This document shows, piece after piece, positions 15,162-18,962 of a DNA stretch of 18,962 nt. The first letter of the stretch is position 1; each line of letters begins with the position of its first letter. The translations under genes and the position numbers were made by a program. Source of the stretch: Cytidiella melzeri (taxonomy: Eukaryota; Basidiomycota; Agaricomycetes; Polyporales; Irpicaceae); contig JABYQR010000573.1 of the NCBI GenBank assembly GCA_022592445.1, forward strand, positions 1-18,962, given 5' to 3'. Under the pieces are notes generated by a model that was not told the origin of the DNA, ran no database searches, and saw only the letters and a program-made list of their open reading frames with translations.

Positions 15162-17393
15162 TCAGTGTGATGTTCTTGAGATATCCAGACCGATGTGTTT
15201 GCCTTCATCCCAGCTAAGATCGTATGTAGATGGATAGATCGTGCGAAGGAAAGCGGGGTCGGTCTGGGTATTGAATTCCCGAAAGTGCGAGCGGAGATCC
15301 GCGAAGAGTGAAGCTTTGATGACCCGGGGCGCTCCGGGGTTTGCTTTGTAGAAGTCGTCAATCGCTTCTTGACTATTCTCGAGGTTTTCTACTGGTTCCC
15401 AGCTATTGTGTCCGTCTGAATACCCTTCCCATTTGACAAGGAATTGCAATTTCTTCCAACGTCCGTGTAGCCTGCTGTCTAGCACCTTTTCGACGACGTA
15501 CTGTTCTTCTCCTTCTATGACGATAGGATCAGGAGGTGGAGGTACATCTTTGCCGTTGTCGTGCCAGGGACTTAGACGGTTGATGTGGAAGATGGGGTGG
15601 ATTCGGAGATAGCTGGGTAGATCGAGTTTGTAATCGAGATTGCCAATGCGTTCGATGACCTTGTACGGGCCGAGCTGTCGAGGACCAAGTTTAGGGGTAG
15701 CCTGATGAATCTGGACGTTCTTAGCGTTTAGCCAGACCATGTCCCCTACTTGGAAGACGCGTGGAGAGCGCTTCTCAGACTCATAGAGTTGCTTCATCTT
15801 TTCTTTGCTTAGACGAAGAGCTGCTTCGGTCTCCTTTCGTACTCGAGCCATATTGTCAAGGCGCTCATCGAGTGATGGGATATTGCTTCGCTTGCCGACT
15901 GGTATGGTGAAGTCGGGGCGATATCCATAGATGACTTCAAACGGTGTTTGGGAGTTACCCGCGTGTACTCGCGAGTTGAGTGCAAACTCAGCCGCCGGTA
16001 GATGATCGACCCAGTCGTCTTGTCGTTGCTGACAGAATAGACGCAGATACTGTTCGATATCCTGGTTTTTGCGTTCGACTTTGCCATTTCCTTGCGGATG
16101 ATAGGCGGTCGTAAAACCAGTCTCTATGCCCAGGCGGTGATAGAGCGCACGCATGAAGCGCGCTGCAAACTGGGGTCCTCGGTCAGAGAACACCTTTTTG
16201 GGAATGCCGTGAAGTCGGAATACTTCCTTGTAGTGTAGATCGGCAATCCCCTCAGCGTTAACCTTAGTGGTAGTAGGGATGATGTGCGTTTGATCGGAGT
16301 AATGGTCGACGTAGACCGCGATCGAATCAAATCCCTTAGAGGGTGGCAGCTGAGTGATGAGATCTACTCCGACGTGTTCCCAAGGTCCGGCCGGAGTTTC
16401 CTGAGGCTGTAGTACTGCTTTAGGGTGTGGAGCTGACTTGTAGCGTTGGCAGCGATCACAACCTAGTACGTAAGTCTCGATGAAGGCATTCATCTTCGGC
16501 CACCAATAGTGTCGTGAGACTAGCTCTATGGTGCCGTGTTTGCCCGGATGACCAGCCGCGGGTGTGTCATGGCAAGATTTGACGATTTCGTGACGGAGCT
16601 CTTTGTTGTTAGGGATGTAGAGTTTTCCCTTGTAATAGATGAGCCCGTCACTCTCTTCCCATTCGAGTAAACCGCCGACAAGTTTGCGAGGACCCTTTTT
16701 GCGAAGGGTAGCGAGAGCTTGTGCGACTTCTGCTTCTTGCTCCGTGCATTCTCGGATCTTTGATTCGAGTGGAGAAGCAGTGGCGAGCGCACTGGTAGCG
16801 AGGATCCGGAAGTGTTCCGGTTTCAGTACCACCTGATCCTTGTTGTCTTCTTCGTCCGTGACAGCGTGAGAGTGAAGACGAGAGAGAGGATCAGCATGTA
16901 TCATGGTACTACCGGGTTTGTGTACCAACACGAAGTCGAAGTCAGCCAAGAGTAATGACCAACGTGCTTGACGTCGAGTGAGGTGTTGCGCAGTCTTCCA
17001 GTACTGCAGGTTTGCGTGATCTGTCCAGATCTCAAACGGTTCCTTGAGCCCCTCAAGGTAGTGGCGCCAATCTTTGAGAGCCTCGGTGATGGCTAACATC
17101 TCCCGATCAAAGATTTCGTAGTTACGTTCAGCTTCAGTCATAGATGCGGACCGGTAGGCGATAGGGTGATAGAATCCATCTTCCTTTGATTTCTGGGAGA
17201 TGATTCCACCGGTCGCATAGCCCGAGGCATCGACTTCTAGACGTGTAGGGAGTTCAGGGTCCCAGACTGCCAAGATAGGCTTAGTGGTAAAGGCCTTCTT
17301 TAGCAGCGTGAAGGCAGTCTCTTGTGCTGGACCCCAGACAAACGGTACGTCCTTCTTAGTAAGGTCGTGTAGAGGCCGTGCGTGCTTTGAGAA
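15162..17393 (-). CDS. pol: Gypsy RNase H, integrase and chromodomain
   Basis: This frame holds, in order: the RT-RNase H junction (SKHARPLHDLTKKDVPFVWG); RNase H (RLEVDASGYATGGIISQKS, YEIFDREMLAI, TDHANLQYW); the integrase HHCC zinc domain (HDTPAAGHPGKHGTIELV, CDRCQRYK, about 16440-16600); the DD35E core (Asp in GVDLITQLP at 16362-16364, Asp in SDRGPQF at 16182-16184, Glu in NGKVERKNQ at 16074-16076); the GPY/F-like module (LGPRQLGPYKVIERIGNLDY); and a chromodomain at about 15337-15506 with VEKVLDSR, LVKWEGYSDGHNSWEP and ENLENSQE. Such chromodomains guide integration to modified histones in related elements. All catalytic residues are present. Continuity with the upstream RT is lost by one missing T at about 17391-17396, after RRFIQ. 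Confidence 0.95.
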   Translation of the reverse strand, partial: FSKHARPLHDLTKKDVPFVWGPAQETAFTLLKKAFTTKPILAVWDPELPTRLEVDASGYATGGIISQKSKEDGFYHPIAYRSASMTEAERNYEIFDREMLAITEALKDWRHYLEGLKEPFEIWTDHANLQYWKTAQHLTRRQARWSLLLADFDFVLVHKPGSTMIHADPLSRLHSHAVTDEEDNKDQVVLKPEHFRILATSALATASPLESKIRECTEQEAEVAQALATLRKKGPRKLVGGLLEWEESDGLIYYKGKLYIPNNKELRHEIVKSCHDTPAAGHPGKHGTIELVSRHYWWPKMNAFIETYVLGCDRCQRYKSAPHPKAVLQPQETPAGPWEHVGVDLITQLPPSKGFDSIAVYVDHYSDQTHIIPTTTKVNAEGIADLHYKEVFRLHGIPKKVFSDRGPQFAARFMRALYHRLGIETGFTTAYHPQGNGKVERKNQDIEQYLRLFCQQRQDDWVDHLPAAEFALNSRVHAGNSQTPFEVIYGYRPDFTIPVGKRSNIPSLDERLDNMARVRKETEAALRLSKEKMKQLYESEKRSPRVFQVGDMVWLNAKNVQIHQATPKLGPRQLGPYKVIERIGNLDYKLDLPSYLRIHPIFHINRLSPWHDNGKDVPPPPDPIVIEGEEQYVVEKVLDSRLHGRWKKLQFLVKWEGYSDGHNSWEPVENLENSQEAIDDFYKANPGAPRVIKASLFADLRSHFREFNTQTDPAFLRTIYPSTYDLSWDEGKHIGLDISRTSH

Positions 17394-18238
17394 TCTTGAA
17401 TGAAGCGGCGATAGAAGTTGGCAAACCCGATGAATCCTCTGACTTCTTTGAGGTTCTTGGGTGTGGGCCACGTAGAAACTGCTTGGACTTTGACAGGGTC
17501 CATAGCTACTTCGCCGGCGCGAATGATCAACCCGAGGTATTCGATCTCAGATTTCTCAAACTCGCACTTTTCCGGCCGGAGGTAGAGATCGTGCTGTTGA
17601 AGTCGCTCGAGGACTTCATGTACAACCTTGCGATGCTCTGTCAGGTTGTTGCTCCAGATCAAGATGTCATCTAGATAGACAGCCACCTTGCCTTCGGCGA
17701 CGAGGTCGGCGAAGATGTTGTCCATCAGAGCTTGGAAGGTAGCGGGTGAGTTCGTGAGACCGAAGAACATGACTTTAGGTTCGAAGAGTCCTCGGTTGGT
17801 AACGAAAGCCGCTTTGTATTCATCTCCTTCTTTGATGCGGACATTATGATATCCCCAACGAACATCGAACTTGGTGAAGATCTTTGCACCCTTGAGCTTG
17901 TTGATAATGTCGGTAGCAAGCGGTAGTGGGTAACGATTCTTTACAGTGATGTCGTTGAGTTTGCGGTAGTCCTGAATAAGTCGGAGTTTGTTGTCCTTCT
18001 TTTTGATGAAAAAGACTGGAGAAGCCATTGGAGACTTAGAAGGCGTGATGTAACCTTTCGCTAGGTTCTCCTGAATGAACTTGTCAAGCTCGGCTTGTTC
18101 GTTCAGGGGCATAGGATAAACTTTCGATTTGATGGTCTCAGGAGCGTCTGGTTTGAGATCAATCGAATGGTCCCAGGGCTGATGCTGGGGTAGCCGATTA
18201 GACTCTTCCTCAGAGAAGACTTTAGCGTGTCTGTGATA
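17300..18238 (-). CDS. pol: Gypsy reverse transcriptase
   Basis: This frame begins before the first ATG (18112): HAKVFSEEESNRLPQHQPWD upstream is the usual lead-in to chromovirus RT. Motifs in order: AKGYITPSKSPMASPVFFIK, LRLIQDYRKLNDITVKNRYP, KIFTKFDVRWGYHNVRI (catalytic Asp), FGLTNSPATFQALMD, and the active site YLDD at 17666-17677, then CEFEKSEIEYLGLII and VRGFIGFANFYRRFIQ. Frame breaks bound it on both sides (about 18238-18244 and 17391-17396). Codons after 17391 down to the stop at 17300 are out of frame and not real protein. FDVRWGYHN has Arg where many family members have another residue; the core Asp is intact. Confidence 0.95.
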   Translation of the reverse strand, partial: YHRHAKVFSEEESNRLPQHQPWDHSIDLKPDAPETIKSKVYPMPLNEQAELDKFIQENLAKGYITPSKSPMASPVFFIKKKDNKLRLIQDYRKLNDITVKNRYPLPLATDIINKLKGAKIFTKFDVRWGYHNVRIKEGDEYKAAFVTNRGLFEPKVMFFGLTNSPATFQALMDNIFADLVAEGKVAVYLDDILIWSNNLTEHRKVVHEVLERLQQHDLYLRPEKCEFEKSEIEYLGLIIRAGEVAMDPVKVQAVSTWPTPKNLKEVRGFIGFANFYRRFIQDSQSTHGLYTTLLRRTYRLSGVQHKRLPSRC

Positions 18239-18239
18239 T

Positions 18240-18681
18240 CTGATGGAACGATGTCTTCGAAGGAGCGTTGAGCTTTAGCTTCGTTTGCTTCGGCCGCAAG
18301 CTTAGTGGAGTAGGTGAAGCCGGCCATACACCAGACTTCGTCAGTGGTGTCTTGGATGATACCGGCTTTGACCCACTGCCTACGTTCTTTGCGATTACCG
18401 TCAACCTTCTGGAAAGGTTCATTAGGAGATTCTTCCGAGCCGCTCGGAATTGTCATTTCTCCTTTTTCCCAGTTAACGGTAGGGTTTACGCGCTTGAGCC
18501 ATGGTAGCCCAAGAATGACGTCTTCTGGACCTAAGTCCGTGACAAGAAACTCTGCCTTTTCCGTGTGATCTCCGACTGTGAGTGTAAGGCGAACGAAGTG
18601 CGTTAATCCGCCAGCTTTATTCTTAGTTCCGTCAATGTTATGCAATGAAATAACCCTTTCGAGCGGGTGCTGAATAATCTT
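18240..18681 (-). CDS. Gypsy protease C-terminal part and linker to RT
   Basis: It carries HNIDGTKNKAGGLTHFVRLT, then FLVTDLGPEDVILGLPWLKR and VNPTVNWEKGEM, the standard second half of a chromovirus retropepsin (ILGLPWL). A linker follows (WVKAGIIQDTTDEVWCMAGF). The first ATG at 18645 is not a true start, because matching sequence continues upstream in frame (IIQHPLERVISL). It is joined to the DSGA half by one missing A in the AAA run near 18679-18682. Confidence 0.85.
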
Positions 18682-18941
18682 TGCTTCTTGACGAACTGGT
18701 GACTGATGAATAAAGCCGTAGCTCCTGAATCGATCATAGCAGGAACGCGAATGCTTCTATTCAGACCTTTAACTAGTACATGTACACGGAAATGAGATGA
18801 CAACCGATCTAGCGACGATATAGTACATGAGGAGATAGTAGACGAGGGCAGGGATAGACTTTGTACACAAAGATGACGAGGCAGAAGACGAGAGGAATGA
18901 GGACGGGGTATCAGAGGGACTCGCAGCTGCGGCTGTGTCAC
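18681..18941 (-). CDS. Gypsy protease N-terminal part
   Basis: The frame encodes FRVHVLVKGLNRSIRVPAMI followed by DSGATALFISHQFVKK, the active-site half of the retropepsin (catalytic Asp in DSGA). Upstream residues are Ser/Arg-rich and may lie in the wrong frame; a TGA at 18951-18953 closes this frame. Gag is outside the window. Confidence 0.75.
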
Positions 18942-18962
18942 GAGTCCTTTTCAAAAACCGCG

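Larger units (their letters stand above)
14383..18962 (-). mobile_element. Ty3/Gypsy chromovirus, 3' portion, cut by window edge
   Basis: Order on the minus strand: protease, RT, RNase H, integrase, chromodomain, polypurine tract, LTR. RT before integrase and a C-terminal chromodomain place it among chromoviruses (Metaviridae). Gag and the 5' LTR lie beyond 18962, so target duplication and LTR age cannot be read. Three single-base losses break the polyprotein. It is tail-to-tail with the DUF6532 gene. Confidence 0.93.

Noticed and set aside
14960..15217. 85-codon plus-strand ORF across the Gypsy polypurine tract
   Set aside because: It spans the LTR edge, polypurine tract and polyprotein end on the wrong strand; a chance frame.

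Overview
The window looks like a transposon-rich accessory region of a basidiomycete (Agaricomycete) genome. Three things point that way: a Plavaka-family DNA transposase gene, a multi-exon gene with a DUF6532-like C-terminal domain, and many introns of about 50-60 nt with GT-AG borders. I see no tRNA, rRNA or CRISPR array and no bacterial gene organisation. All family assignments come from motif reading, not from database searches.

Layout from left to right. (1) 1-1709, minus strand: the 5' part of a Plavaka transposase gene that runs off the left edge. It has one in-frame TAG and one single-base frame break. (2) 1910-2562 plus 12337-14195, plus strand: an 11-exon DUF6532-type gene, head-to-head with the Plavaka gene and split by a retrotransposon. 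(3) 2563-12336: a complete Ty1/Copia LTR retrotransposon of 9774 bp with a 5-bp target duplication (CAGGG). The insertion lies exactly across the 3' splice site of intron 4 of the DUF6532 gene. (4) 14383-18962, minus strand: the 3' part of a Ty3/Gypsy chromovirus (protease, RT, RNase H, integrase, chromodomain, 3' LTR). Its 5' end is outside the window.

The Copia element is the most unusual item. Its gag-pol (7306-11759) is conventional, but about 4.2 kb of non-canonical sequence lies between the primer-binding site and gag. This holds a GC-rich block, a minus-strand ORF with its own TATA-like box, a plus-strand protein of about 480 codons of unknown family, and an ATG-less ORF whose stop overlaps the gag start as TAATG. 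The LTRs differ by 6 substitutions and one 11-bp repeat unit (about 1.1% substitutions by eye), so the insertion is fairly recent. The LTR promoter carries 4-5 copies of the palindrome ATGAGTCAT (Gcn4/AP-1 type). The primer-binding site matches the anticodon arm of initiator tRNA-Met, as in Drosophila copia.

Seven frame breaks in three unrelated elements are all single-base changes, mostly in short homopolymers, with almost no nonsense mutations alongside. Sequencing or assembly error is therefore a serious alternative to real decay. The Plavaka and DUF6532 genes may have been neighbours, or even one two-gene unit, before the retrotransposon landed; this is inference.
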